64,000 bases of DNA from Marisalimonas sp016777705 (GTDB lineage: Bacteria > Pseudomonadota > Alphaproteobacteria > Puniceispirillales > Marisalimonadaceae). The stretch spans positions 186,001 to 250,000 of the forward strand of contig NZ_CP159808.1 in the NCBI RefSeq assembly GCF_047717795.1, read 5' to 3'. The translations under genes were made by a program, and so were the position numbers. Shown one piece after another: positions 17,470 to 26,869 of this stretch (position 1 is the first letter of the stretch; every line of letters begins with the position of its first letter). A model generated the notes under the pieces. That model did not search any database and was not told the DNA's origin. It saw only the letters and a list, made by a program, of their open reading frames with translations.

Positions 17470-18075
17470 TTGTTAGAGTTATTTTTAGATGTATCACAAA
17501 TAATAATAGCCGATATTGTATTATCAGGTGACAATGCGCTTATTATTGGAATGGCGGCTGCAACAGTTCCAGAGAAAAATAGAAAAAAAGTAATTTTTAT
17601 TGGTTTAATGGCTGCTGCAATTTTACGTATTTTATTTGCTTTAGTTGCTTCTTATTTAATAAGTGTTCCAGGACTGTTATTATTAGGTGGCCTTCTTTTA
17701 TTTTGGGTATGCTGGAATTTTTATAAAGATATTAAAGAATTCTCGTCTGAAAAAAAGGATGATCATACTTCTGGAGTTGACTTGTCTGGCAAAGGTATGA
17801 AAGCTGCCTTAACAACTATTATTATAGCTGATGTTTCTATGTCTTTAGATAATGTTATAGCTATAACAGCCATAGCCAGAGATAATAAAACTCTATTAAT
17901 ATTAGGTATTGCTTTTGCTATATTAATAATGGCGGTATTTGCAACCGCCATCGTTAAGTTATTGATAAGATTTAAATGGTTATCTTACTTGGGCTTAGCG
18001 TTTCTAATCTACTTGTCAGCTACTATGACTTTTGACGGTTGGCTACAGCTTGCACCATTTATAGTTATTGCTTAA
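17470..18075 (+). CDS. TerC/YjbE-family integral membrane protein
   Basis: 201-residue polytopic membrane protein with the paired acidic motifs of TerC-family metal (mainly Mn) exporters: LSGDNALII (Asp21) and MSLDNVIAI (Asp127). The start is a TTG: AAGGA lies 8-12 bases upstream and no ATG fits. TerC genes are often under an Mn riboswitch, but I see no such fold in the 140-base leader. Convergent with the TRAP QM gene. Confidence 0.85.
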   Translation: MLELFLDVSQIIIADIVLSGDNALIIGMAAATVPEKNRKKVIFIGLMAAAILRILFALVASYLISVPGLLLLGGLLLFWVCWNFYKDIKEFSSEKKDDHTSGVDLSGKGMKAALTTIIIADVSMSLDNVIAITAIARDNKTLLILGIAFAILIMAVFATAIVKLLIRFKWLSYLGLAFLIYLSATMTFDGWLQLAPFIVIA

Positions 18076-18086
18076 AAATTCTTTTT

Positions 18087-20123
18087 TTATCCAGATAACA
18101 TCTTAGGAAACCACAGAGCTATATCTGGAATAAACAATACTAACATCATGCCAATTATCTGTAATCCAATGAAAGGCAATACAGCCATAAAGATTTCTTG
18201 TAACTCTATCTCAGGAGGAGCTACAGATTTTAACCAAAAACATGCTGGGCCAAAAGGTGGAGACAAGAAATAAATTTGTATATTCATAACAAACAATACA
18301 CCAAACCATACAGCTGCCCAAGCAGGGTCTAATCCAAGTTCAGGAGCCATGCCGACAACGACTGGCGCAAATACTGGAACTGTTATAAAAGCAATTGCTA
18401 TCCATTCCATAAATGTACCTAATATAACTAATATAAGCATCATTAAAGCAACAACGGCTAATGGTGAAAGACCAAGTCCGGTGAATAAAGATCTCATAAA
18501 ATCTGCACCACCAATTAGGTTATATATGCCAACAAAAGCTACAGCACCTAATATTAGCCAGACTATTGTTCCAACAGTCGACATTGTTCCTGCAAGAGCT
18601 TTTTGCAAAAGGTTCCAGCTAAAAGAGTTTCTAACGAAAGCCACAATAATTGCTCCAACAACACCAACTGCTGCAGCTTCAGTAACAGACGCTATTCCAG
18701 CATAAATGGATCCCATCACACAAAAGATTAAAAATACACACATCATTACAGCGGATTTTTTCTCTTTATTTAATTTCATTTCTTTTCCACGAGCTGCAGC
18801 TACTTCTTCAGCGTTAGGGGCAAGAGACGGATTTATATAACATCTGATAAGAGTAAAAATAGCATAAAAAGTAGCGAGCATTAGACCTGGGACAGCACCA
18901 GCCATAAAGAGGTCGCCAATCGCAACATTTGCTGATAAACCATATACGATCATAATAATACTTGGAGGAATAAGAGTAGCCAATGCACCTGATGCACACA
19001 CAACGCCAATAGCCAATTTTCTATTATATCCGAGACGCATCATTTGAGGAAGTGCTACTAATCCAAGCATAACAATCTCTCCACCCATAACACCTGACAT
19101 TGCAGCAAGAATAACAGCAACAACAATTGTTTGAATTGCAACACCACCACGAAGTTTACCTGCAAAAATTTGCATAGCATCAAAAAGATCTTCAGCTACT
19201 CCAGCTTTTTCTAATATAGAAGCCATTAAAACGAACAATGGAACGGCTATAAGAGGATAAGCCTCTAAGAGCCCAAACGCATTTGTTGAAACTAGATATA
19301 ATCCATTAAACCCAAAATAGAATAGTGCACTTAATATAGATACAAATAATGTTACAATCCCAAGAGGCATCCCAGTCGTCATCAATAAAATCATTAGCCC
19401 AACTATAAGTATACTTGCCCATTTAATGCCTATATCTCTTATATCTATATATTTAGTTGGCTCTAAATAAGCTGCTATAGAGCTAAGATGCTCGTTGATT
19501 GCTATAACCCCCTTTAACTCAAAGGCATGTTCAAAAAATACTAAGATTATTCTGAAAATAATAAAAGCGGCAATGCCAGAAATTATATTTTTTGCTACTT
19601 TAGAGTCAAAATGTCTGTAAAGGTTTACCAAAAGTTGAGTTAAATATACTATAGCTCCTACAACTAACATTGTTTTTAGTATTAGAGGTTGGGGTGAATT
19701 CCAAGCAGTGCCAGCTCTTTCAACCATCATTACGGATTCTATTGCTCTTACAAGAGTATCATCAACAAACATCCACAAGGCTATTACACCTATTACATAA
19801 GCAAAAAGGTCCAAATACCATTGTTTAGCTTTATCTACCATGATGTAAATAACAGTAATTCCAATATGCCGTTTATGAAGTGTGATGTAACCTGCAGACA
19901 ACATCCATGCAGATGCGCACAAAACCATTACAGCTTCAAAAGCCCATTGTGTTGGTGCATCAAAGACATATCGTGATATTACTTCATAACATGTTATTAA
20001 TGCGCAAAGAAGATATAGCTGGGAGACAGCTAGTCCTAAAAATTTACTGATGTGATCTACAAAATTAAGTTTATCAACAGTAGGAGGAAAAGTATCCGAA
20101 TTTAAAGGTTTGTTAATGTCCAT
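18087..20123 (-). CDS. dctQM: TRAP transporter fused small/large permease (DctQM), system 3
   Basis: 678-residue fusion. A DctQ-like domain with about four helices (residues about 25-190) is joined to a complete DctM domain (about 235-678) carrying CASGALATLIPPSIIMIVYGL and YFLSPPFGPACFWLK motifs. Such fusions are typical of TAXI-like and 2-oxo-acid/lactate-type TRAP systems. The binding protein is encoded divergently (20435), with a 40-residue membrane peptide gene between them, so the control region is 20124-20280. Confidence 0.93.
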   Translation of the reverse strand: MDINKPLNSDTFPPTVDKLNFVDHISKFLGLAVSQLYLLCALITCYEVISRYVFDAPTQWAFEAVMVLCASAWMLSAGYITLHKRHIGITVIYIMVDKAKQWYLDLFAYVIGVIALWMFVDDTLVRAIESVMMVERAGTAWNSPQPLILKTMLVVGAIVYLTQLLVNLYRHFDSKVAKNIISGIAAFIIFRIILVFFEHAFELKGVIAINEHLSSIAAYLEPTKYIDIRDIGIKWASILIVGLMILLMTTGMPLGIVTLFVSILSALFYFGFNGLYLVSTNAFGLLEAYPLIAVPLFVLMASILEKAGVAEDLFDAMQIFAGKLRGGVAIQTIVVAVILAAMSGVMGGEIVMLGLVALPQMMRLGYNRKLAIGVVCASGALATLIPPSIIMIVYGLSANVAIGDLFMAGAVPGLMLATFYAIFTLIRCYINPSLAPNAEEVAAARGKEMKLNKEKKSAVMMCVFLIFCVMGSIYAGIASVTEAAAVGVVGAIIVAFVRNSFSWNLLQKALAGTMSTVGTIVWLILGAVAFVGIYNLIGGADFMRSLFTGLGLSPLAVVALMMLILVILGTFMEWIAIAFITVPVFAPVVVGMAPELGLDPAWAAVWFGVLFVMNIQIYFLSPPFGPACFWLKSVAPPEIELQEIFMAVLPFIGLQIIGMMLVLFIPDIALWFPKMLSG

Positions 20124-20280
20124 TATTTCCCCCGAAATTAATTAAATATGGATGATACTCTAATATTTTAAAAATTAGGTAAAGGAAAAAATTATATTGT
20201 TTCGATTTTAAATATTTTTTTAGAAATTAGTTGATATGTATAAAGTTTTTCTTCATGATTATTATTTATGGGAGGAACTT

Positions 20281-20403
20281 ATGCAAAATGAAGGAAGAAA
20301 TGATCACGTTCAGCATTATGGCCCTTGGGGCTGGATAGGTGGATTTATTTTAGGTGCACTTATTATTTATGCAATGTTTTCAATTGCCGATGGATTTATG
20401 TAA
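20281..20403 (+). CDS. 40-residue single-helix membrane peptide in TRAP system 3
   Basis: A small open frame of 40 codons. It has a polar His/Gly-rich N-terminus ending in HYGPWGWIGG, then a single hydrophobic helix (FILGALIIYAMFSIA, about 22-36) and a short tail. A near-perfect Shine-Dalgarno GGGAGGA is placed five bases before the ATG, one of the best in the window. It ends 31 bases before dctP and is in the same direction, so it is the first gene of the dctP transcript. Role unknown; a small TRAP accessory subunit is a reasonable hypothesis. Confidence 0.75.
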   Translation: MQNEGRNDHVQHYGPWGWIGGFILGALIIYAMFSIADGFM

Positions 20404-20434
20404 GTTTATTAATTAACTTAAGTAGGAGTTTTGA

Positions 20435-21466
20435 ATGAAAACTAAATTAACAGGTATATTAGGGATTGCAGTTGCAGCATCTATAATGGTGTCTGATGTA
20501 AATGCTAAAAACATAAAAGTGCAAGCAAGTTCTAAATCAGGGGACTGGGCTCATTTATTTATGACTGAAAATTATGCACCTCGTCTTAAAGCAATGACAG
20601 GTGGTGCACTATCTATAACTGTATTACCAACTAAAGCTGTTGTTCCTCACAGAGAGACAATTGACGCTGTTGCTAATGGTATTTTAGATGGTGACTTAAA
20701 TGCCATCTCTTATTTTGCAGGAAGAGATCCTGCATTTGCAATGATTGGTGATTTGATCGCTGGTTGGGATACTCCTGAGCAACTTCAAACATATTGTATG
20801 CATGGTGGTGGTAAAGAGATACTTCAGAAAATGTATGATACTTTGAAAGTAACCTCAGGTAAAATTCACGTTATTGGATGTAGCCCATACTCTAGAGAAG
20901 CATTAGTTTCAAAAAATAAGATTACGACTGTTGCAGGTCTTAAAGGCGTTAAAATCAGATCACCTGAAGGTCTAGCTGCAGAAGTTTTTAGACTTGTTGG
21001 TGCTTCACCATCTTCAATTCCTTTCTCAGAAGTTTATACTTCTCTAGAAAAAGGTATTGTTGATGCGGCAGATGCATCTGCTTATGTAAACAATAACGCT
21101 TCTGGAATGCATAAAATTGCAAAATTTCCAATTTATCCTGGTATTCACTCAATGGCTAATCTTCAATTTATAATGAATAAGAAGCTATTTAATAAGTTAT
21201 CAAAAGATAATCAAGTTGCTCTAGAAACTTGGTATATTGCCGCTTATACTGAAATGAGAAGAGCTGCTGACATTGAGGATAAAGAATTAGTTGCTAAGCA
21301 TAAAGCTGGTGGTGATATTACTGTAGTTGATTGGGCACAAGAAGAAAGAGATAAGTTTCGTAAGATCTCAGTTGGTGCTTGGGAAAACTATGCTAAGAAG
21401 AGTCCTTTAGCTAGAGAAGCTCTTAATTCACAGTTAGCTTTCATGAAGAAAATGGGAATGCTTTAA
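20435..21466 (+). CDS. dctP: TRAP transporter periplasmic binding protein (2-oxo acid/lactate receptor-like), system 3
   Basis: 343-residue receptor with signal peptide (cleavage near VNA, about residue 24). The pattern of an N-terminal AxSKSGDWAHLF, AVVPHRETIDAVANGILDG (about 69-87), a HGGGKEIL segment and VKIRSPEGLAAEVFRLVGA (conserved Arg about 183) recalls the TakP/TTHA0766 group that binds 2-oxo acids or lactate. That sub-assignment is from memory of motifs. A strong RBS (AGTAGGAG) precedes the ATG. Transcription ends in a clear hairpin. Confidence 0.9.
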   Translation: MKTKLTGILGIAVAASIMVSDVNAKNIKVQASSKSGDWAHLFMTENYAPRLKAMTGGALSITVLPTKAVVPHRETIDAVANGILDGDLNAISYFAGRDPAFAMIGDLIAGWDTPEQLQTYCMHGGGKEILQKMYDTLKVTSGKIHVIGCSPYSREALVSKNKITTVAGLKGVKIRSPEGLAAEVFRLVGASPSSIPFSEVYTSLEKGIVDAADASAYVNNNASGMHKIAKFPIYPGIHSMANLQFIMNKKLFNKLSKDNQVALETWYIAAYTEMRRAADIEDKELVAKHKAGGDITVVDWAQEERDKFRKISVGAWENYAKKSPLAREALNSQLAFMKKMGML

Positions 21467-21490
21467 ACTCAAAAATTTTTAATTAAATTT

Positions 21491-21526
21491 AAACTTGCTG
21501 AAAGAAATTTCAGCAAGTTTTTTTTT
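21491..21526. terminator. Strong rho-independent terminator after dctP (system 3)
   Basis: A 13-bp perfect stem (AAACTTGCTGAAA / TTTCAGCAAGTTT, 21491-21503 and 21508-21520) with a GAAA loop and a run of nine T from 21518. The A-run on the left side makes it bidirectional; it also serves the convergent amidase gene, whose stop codon (21525-21527) lies within the T-run. Confidence 0.92.
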
Positions 21527-22829
21527 ATGTCTGACTTAATATTATATTTGAGATATCCAGTAATTCAGCCTCTTTATTCCAGGAAGTTATAATCTGAACC
21601 CCAATTGGTAAATCATCTTTTCCTTTTAAAAGAGGTAAGCTAATTGCAGGCGCGCCCAACATAGTCCAATAACCGTTAAATATAGCATTTCCAGTATTCA
21701 AAAGATCTCTTGGAGCTTGACCTGGTGCCGCTGGCGTAATGATAGCATCAAACTTTTCAAAGATTTCACTTAAAGCTTGCTTCATTTTTTTTGCCTTTTC
21801 AATTGCTTCAATATAACTCTTTGCTGAAACTGATATGCCGGCTTCAATTCTATTTAATGTAAATGGATGAAGCTTTGATTTATTTGTTTTGTAATAACTC
21901 CCCAATGACTTTGAAATTGATCCATTCATAATAATTTCATGACATTTTGCTGCTTCTTTAAAATCATCTCCAAGCTCTATAGAAGTAACATCTAAATGAG
22001 TATCATTAACATATTTTTGGATTGCTTCTTTCATGTCTTCATCACCAGAACCCCATACTGGTCCTTTAACAAATGCAAATTTAAGTGGGCTTTTAATTTT
22101 ACTTTTTGTTTTGAAATTATAGTTGCTGTCCATATCTAAATCTTTTTTGTCATAAGACAAAATAACTGAAGCAACTAATTTTATGTCATCGGTAGAATTT
22201 GCATATATACCAGGATGATCTAACCTTTCAGAAATTGGTGAAATTCCAGATCTTGATATTGTTCCAAAAGTAGGCTTAAGTCCTAAAACGCCGGTAAACG
22301 AAGCCGGTCTCAAAACGGATCCACCTGTTTGAGAGCCAATAGCTAGTGGGATCATATAATCTGAAACAGCCGCAGCTGAACCTGACGATGAACCTCCAGG
22401 GGTACACTCCAAGTCTTTAGGATTTTTAGTTTTTCCCGGTGCAGATAAAGCAAATTCTGTAGTAACGCATTTTCCCATAATGACAGCACCAGCATCTCTG
22501 AGTAGTTTAACTAGATACGCATCTTCAGACGGCCTTCTACCTTTATGTATAAGAGATCCGTTTTCTGTTGGCATATCTTTTGTGTCAATAATATCCTTTA
22601 TGCCTATTGGAAGGCCATTTAATATACCAGGGGTCTTTTCTTTCCATCTTTTGTCTGCACGCCTAGCTTGTTCAAGTGCAAGTTTAGGGTCTAAAAAGAT
22701 CCAGGCCCCTACTTCCAATTCACGAGCTTTTATGTGTTCTAAAAAAGCATTAACATATTCTTCGGAAGTTAGTTCCCCTCTTTTCATCATTTCTAATGCA
22801 TTGACGGCACTTATTTTTATAAGATTCAT
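21525..22829 (-). CDS. Amidase signature family protein
   Basis: 434-residue amidase of the GatA/acetamidase fold, hydrolysing an amide. The Ser-cisSer-Lys triad is identifiable: Lys78 (PIGIKDI), the cis-Ser in PGGSSSGS (about 147-149), and nucleophile Ser171 in QTGGSVLRPAS. The protein is shorter than GatA (about 480) and is not next to gatB/gatC, so a catabolic amidase is likelier than tRNA amidation. It is downstream of RidA (17-base gap), probably in one operon. Confidence 0.9.
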   Translation of the reverse strand: MNLIKISAVNALEMMKRGELTSEEYVNAFLEHIKARELEVGAWIFLDPKLALEQARRADKRWKEKTPGILNGLPIGIKDIIDTKDMPTENGSLIHKGRRPSEDAYLVKLLRDAGAVIMGKCVTTEFALSAPGKTKNPKDLECTPGGSSSGSAAAVSDYMIPLAIGSQTGGSVLRPASFTGVLGLKPTFGTISRSGISPISERLDHPGIYANSTDDIKLVASVILSYDKKDLDMDSNYNFKTKSKIKSPLKFAFVKGPVWGSGDEDMKEAIQKYVNDTHLDVTSIELGDDFKEAAKCHEIIMNGSISKSLGSYYKTNKSKLHPFTLNRIEAGISVSAKSYIEAIEKAKKMKQALSEIFEKFDAIITPAAPGQAPRDLLNTGNAIFNGYWTMLGAPAISLPLLKGKDDLPIGVQIITSWNKEAELLDISNIILSQT

Positions 22830-22846
22830 TATTATACCCTAAATTA

Positions 22847-23227
22847 TTATTTTATTATTACAGCTTCAGCTTCAATTTCAACCTTCATTCGGGGATCTAC
22901 CAAAGCAGAAATTTCAAGTAAGGTAGAAGCAGGCTTATGTTCTCCAAAATACTCGATTCTTTTTGGATTAATAATAGTTCTATCGTTAATGTCTGTTAAG
23001 AACACTCTAACTTTAACAACATCTGAAGAAGAGCCTCCAGCCGCCACTAGACAAGTATTTAAATCTTTCATTGCAATATCAAATTGTTCTTTAGTATTTT
23101 CTGGAATAGTACCGTCAAAGTTCATACCTACTAATCCAGAAACCCAAATAATACCATGAGCTTCAACAGCATGACAATAATGACTTACTGGTTGTAGTAT
23201 ATCAGGAATTAAAATTCTATTAATCAT
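22847..23227 (-). CDS. RidA-family (YjgF/YER057c/UK114) protein
   Basis: 126-residue trimeric RidA-fold protein. The conserved carboxylate-binding arginine is in DPRMKVEIEAEAV (about 113-125), and the WVSGLVGMNFDG and KDLNTCLVAAGGSSSDVVKV segments match the family. RidA members deaminate reactive 2-aminoacrylate-type imines; operon pairing with an amidase suggests a specialised catabolic role. It has an AGGAGAC-like RBS before the ATG. Confidence 0.9.
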   Translation of the reverse strand: MINRILIPDILQPVSHYCHAVEAHGIIWVSGLVGMNFDGTIPENTKEQFDIAMKDLNTCLVAAGGSSSDVVKVRVFLTDINDRTIINPKRIEYFGEHKPASTLLEISALVDPRMKVEIEAEAVIIK

Positions 23228-23320
23228 AATAGTCTCCTATAAGTTAAATATAAATATGGCATATTCCTTTAAAATAAAGTTTAATTTAAAAATGAATTTA
23301 TAAAAGGGATTTTTTAAAAA

Positions 23321-23941
23321 ATGGGTGTGGTTAGCAATATAGAACAACTTAGGAGTATCTATAATTATTCAAAAGGTAGAGCTGCTTTAAAGGTAATAAA
23401 TAGCTTAGAAAAACATTCTAAAAATTTCATAAACTTGTCTCCTTTTGTTGTGATATCCTCTAAAGGTAAAAATGGACGTGCTGATGTTTCCCCACGAGGA
23501 GATAGTGTCGGTTTTGTTAAAATACAGGATGATAAAACTATTATTATCCCAGATAGATCAGGTAATAATAGGCTGGATACTCTTGAAAATATTATTTTTG
23601 ATCCATCGGTTGGTACCTTATTTTTTATTCCTGGCATAAATACGGTCTTAAGAATTAACGGTAATGCATTCATAGAAGATAGCCTAGAAATCAGAGCTCA
23701 ATTTAAAATTAATAATAACATTCCTAAAACTTGTATAATTATAAATATTGAAGAAATTTTTATGCATTGTGCTAAGGCACTCATGAGGTCGTCATTTTGG
23801 GATCATAGTAAATATTTATCTCAGACAGATTTTCCTACAATAAGCAAGATTATTAATGATCAATTAAACTCAGAAGATGATGAACAAAATCATGAGCAAG
23901 AAGACAAAAGGTACAAAAAACAAATTATAGAATTTGGTTAA
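23321..23941 (+). CDS. PNPOx-like FMN-binding protein (MSMEG_1061 type)
   Basis: 206-residue split-barrel flavin protein. SPFVVISSKGKNGRADVSPRG (about 45-65) and VLRINGNAF are typical of the pyridoxamine-phosphate-oxidase-like MSMEG_1061 group; the HCAKALMRSSFWD segment near residue 150 is also characteristic. These are usually oxidoreductases of unknown substrate. The C-terminus is rich in Glu/Asp/Gln. Divergent from ridA; monocistronic. Confidence 0.82.
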   Translation: MGVVSNIEQLRSIYNYSKGRAALKVINSLEKHSKNFINLSPFVVISSKGKNGRADVSPRGDSVGFVKIQDDKTIIIPDRSGNNRLDTLENIIFDPSVGTLFFIPGINTVLRINGNAFIEDSLEIRAQFKINNNIPKTCIIINIEEIFMHCAKALMRSSFWDHSKYLSQTDFPTISKIINDQLNSEDDEQNHEQEDKRYKKQIIEFG

Positions 23942-24040
23942 AAAAATTATAATTCAAAAAAATCAATCTTCATTTGCTTTGCATCAATAATAAAAATGAA
24001 TATCATATAATTATCAATAAAATTATTAGCAGAGAAAAAA

Positions 24041-25060
24041 ATGCCTAAAATTGTCTATTTAGATACCTTGCCAGCTCAAAATGGTTTAGACATCCTTCAC
24101 GATCAAAAAAAAGTAGATGTTATTAAAATTAACAGTTCAGATAGTGAAGAAAAATGTTTCTCAATTTTAAGAACTGCTGATGCATACCAAGTTGGGGCAG
24201 CTAGAGATGAAGTTCCAAAATATTTACAAGTTGATAAAAAGTTTTTAAAAAAAACTCCTAATTTAATCTTAGTATCCTCATCTGGTGCAGGATATGACAC
24301 AATTGATGTATCTGCGTGCACAGATGCTGGTGTTTTAGTAGTAAATCAAACAGGAGGAAACGCTGAAGGTGTTGCAGAACATGCAGTGGCTATGATTCTA
24401 AATTTATTTAAAAGGATTGGTGAATCTGATCATGCGTTAAGAAGAGGCTGGGATGAACCTAGAACTAATTTAATGGGAAGAGATCTTTTAAATAAAACAG
24501 TTGGAATAATTGGTTTAGGTAATACTGGTAGTAGGGTCGCTGAAATATGTAAATTAGCATTTAACTGCGAAATATTAGCTTATGATCCATATATAAAAGA
24601 TAGTTTATTTGATACAAAATATGCCAGTAAAACAGAATTAAGTGATTTATTAATGAAAAGTGACGTGATTTCTGTTCACGTACCATTAAATAAAGAAACA
24701 AAAAATATGATTAATAAAAATTGGTTTAAAAAAATGAAAAAAGGTAGTTATTTTGTAACTACTGCAAGAGGATCAATTCACAATGAAGATGATTTATATG
24801 AGTCTTTAACTCAAGGACATTTAGCTGGTGCAGGGCTAGATGTATGGGATTATGAGCCGCCATCACCAAAGCATAAATTACTTAAATTAGAAAATGTAAT
24901 AGCTAGTCCTCATACAGCAGGTGTAACTAAAGATAGTCGTAATAAAATGTCTGCATTTGTAGCAACCCAGCTTTTGGATATTTTTGATGGGAAGGATCCA
25001 GCAAGACCAGTAAATTCTGAGATAATAGATATTTTTAAGAACAAATTTAAAAAAATATAA
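24041..25060 (+). CDS. D-isomer-specific 2-hydroxyacid dehydrogenase
   Basis: 339-residue NAD-dependent dehydrogenase converting a 2-oxo acid and its D-2-hydroxy acid (phosphoglycerate/hydroxypyruvate-type). The Rossmann motif is GLGNTG (158-163). The catalytic trio is Arg243 (TTARGS), Glu272 (DYEPP) and His291 (SPHTAG). It lacks the ACT domain of biosynthetic SerA. Followed 29 bases later by an SDR in the same direction; probably an operon. Confidence 0.9.
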   Translation: MPKIVYLDTLPAQNGLDILHDQKKVDVIKINSSDSEEKCFSILRTADAYQVGAARDEVPKYLQVDKKFLKKTPNLILVSSSGAGYDTIDVSACTDAGVLVVNQTGGNAEGVAEHAVAMILNLFKRIGESDHALRRGWDEPRTNLMGRDLLNKTVGIIGLGNTGSRVAEICKLAFNCEILAYDPYIKDSLFDTKYASKTELSDLLMKSDVISVHVPLNKETKNMINKNWFKKMKKGSYFVTTARGSIHNEDDLYESLTQGHLAGAGLDVWDYEPPSPKHKLLKLENVIASPHTAGVTKDSRNKMSAFVATQLLDIFDGKDPARPVNSEIIDIFKNKFKKI

Positions 25061-25089
25061 CAAATACTTTTTATATAGAGGAAAACGCA

Positions 25090-25824
25090 ATGACAAACAT
25101 TTTAATAACAGGCGCAAGTCAAGGTATTGGAAGAGCTACAGCGATTGAAGCCGCAAAAAAGAAATCATTTGTTGGTATCAATTATAGCAAAAACTTAGAT
25201 GCAGCTGAGAGTTGTTTGGAAGCTGTGAAGTCACACGGTGGTGATGGAATTATTTTAAAATGTGACGTAGCTGACAATATAGCCGTTAAAGATATGTTTG
25301 AGAAGTTTATAGATAAATCTGGAACTCTCGATGGTGTCTTTAATAATGCGGGTATTACAGGACCTATATCTCCTATTCAAGATTTGGATCCAGCAGATTT
25401 AAAGTTATTAATAGATACTAATGTTTCAGGAGCATTTTTTGTTGCTCAAGAAACTGCAAAGATAATGATAAATCAAAAATATGGTGCAATTGTAAATATG
25501 TCATCAATAGCAGCTGATATTGGTGGAGGAGGAGAGTTTATCCATTATGCAATGTCTAAAGGGGCTATTCATTCCTTAACTTATGGAATGGCTAAAGAAT
25601 TGGGTAAACATGGAATAAGAGTTAACGCAGTTGCTCCAGGTTTAATTGATACCGAAATACATGCTAAAGCTGGAGATGCATCAAGAGTTGATAGATTAAT
25701 GCCGTCTGTCCCATTAGGAAGGGTTGGCGGGGCAGAAGAAGTTGCACAAACGGTAATGTGGTTGCTTTCTGAACAGTCTAGCTATATTTCAGGCTCAATT
25801 GTTCCTGTTTCTGGAGGAAGATAA
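25090..25824 (+). CDS. Classical SDR oxidoreductase
   Basis: 244-residue NAD(P)-dependent dehydrogenase with a complete active site: GASQGIG (8-14), NNAG (85-88), Ser139, Tyr153 and Lys157 (HYAMSK). The C-terminus GSIVPVSGG is typical of the 3-oxoacyl-ACP reductase/glucose-dehydrogenase-like group. An AGAGGAAAA RBS lies before the ATG. The substrate is not predictable; a partner role with the adjoining 2-hydroxyacid dehydrogenase is inferred. Confidence 0.9.
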   Translation: MTNILITGASQGIGRATAIEAAKKKSFVGINYSKNLDAAESCLEAVKSHGGDGIILKCDVADNIAVKDMFEKFIDKSGTLDGVFNNAGITGPISPIQDLDPADLKLLIDTNVSGAFFVAQETAKIMINQKYGAIVNMSSIAADIGGGGEFIHYAMSKGAIHSLTYGMAKELGKHGIRVNAVAPGLIDTEIHAKAGDASRVDRLMPSVPLGRVGGAEEVAQTVMWLLSEQSSYISGSIVPVSGGR

Positions 25825-25826
25825 TT

Positions 25827-26744
25827 TTAAATACTAATATTTGTGTTTGTATTTAATTCATCTTTCTTCTTTTTTGCTTGTCTTACACCAATATAGGTTG
25901 ATGCTCCTAAAATTAATGCTGCTCCAAACCACAAACCTGCTGGAGGTATCTCGTTAAAAAATATAAGGCCTAGTGAAACCGACCAAATTAACCTCAAATA
26001 GTCTAAAGGAAGAAGAGCTGAAATTTCAGCTCTTTTTAAGGCTTCATTTAAAAACCAATGTGTCAAAGTTCCAGCAATGGCTATTAATAAAAACATTATT
26101 AATTGGTCTAGGTTTGGCCATTGCCATACTTGAGTTGCAAGAATAAATGTAGCCGGGATTAATCCTGCTGCTTGCCAAAAAGTTATACTTAATGTGCTAT
26201 CAGTTTGTGTTAATTTTTTTGCCATCAGTACTGACGATGACCACATCAAAGAACCACAAAGTATTAGTAATGGGCCAAAGCCTAATTCAATATCTGGTCT
26301 TAGAACAATAAGAGCGCCAAAAAAACCAATAAGCATGGCGCTCCATCTTCGAATACCCACCACTTCTTTTAAAAAAATAATGGCTAGTATGGTTGCAAAT
26401 ATAGGAACAGTAAACATTAATGCTGTTGCTTTAGCAAGCTCAGTGATACTTAATCCATAAAACATACAAAGCATAGCTACACTTCCTATTATAGCTCTAT
26501 ATGATTGAAGCTTAACATTATTAGGTTTTAATGTTTTAAATCCATTTTTAACTACAAATGGTAAGAAAATTAATAATACAAATATTGTTCTAAAAAACGC
26601 TACCTCAAAAGGATGATTTTCTTCAGTTGCAAAACGAATTAGACAGTGCATCGAAGTAGCAAAAATACCTGACAAAACCATAAATAAAACTGCTAATACA
26701 GAAGGTGTCAATATTTTAGAAAGATTATTTGTTTTGTTAGTCAT
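25827..26744 (-). CDS. DMT-superfamily transporter (EamA domains)
   Basis: 305-residue membrane protein with ten hydrophobic helices in two EamA repeats (about 14-145 and 160-290). The first has RFATEENHPFEVAFFRTIF and the second ALLPLDYLRLIWSVSLGLIFFNEIP, both typical of RhaT/YdcZ-like metabolite exporters. The C-terminus is charged (KKKDELN). Convergent with the SDR gene (two-base gap). Substrate unknown. Confidence 0.87.
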   Translation of the reverse strand: MTNKTNNLSKILTPSVLAVLFMVLSGIFATSMHCLIRFATEENHPFEVAFFRTIFVLLIFLPFVVKNGFKTLKPNNVKLQSYRAIIGSVAMLCMFYGLSITELAKATALMFTVPIFATILAIIFLKEVVGIRRWSAMLIGFFGALIVLRPDIELGFGPLLILCGSLMWSSSVLMAKKLTQTDSTLSITFWQAAGLIPATFILATQVWQWPNLDQLIMFLLIAIAGTLTHWFLNEALKRAEISALLPLDYLRLIWSVSLGLIFFNEIPPAGLWFGAALILGASTYIGVRQAKKKKDELNTNTNISI

Positions 26745-26869
26745 AAAATTTAATTTGATACTCTAAAATTTTGATAAAGAATATATTTCAATTTAAATAT
26801 TTAAAAAAATATAAAAATTACTAATATGGAGGCTTATATTAATTAACATATTAACAGACAGCAGGCAAA

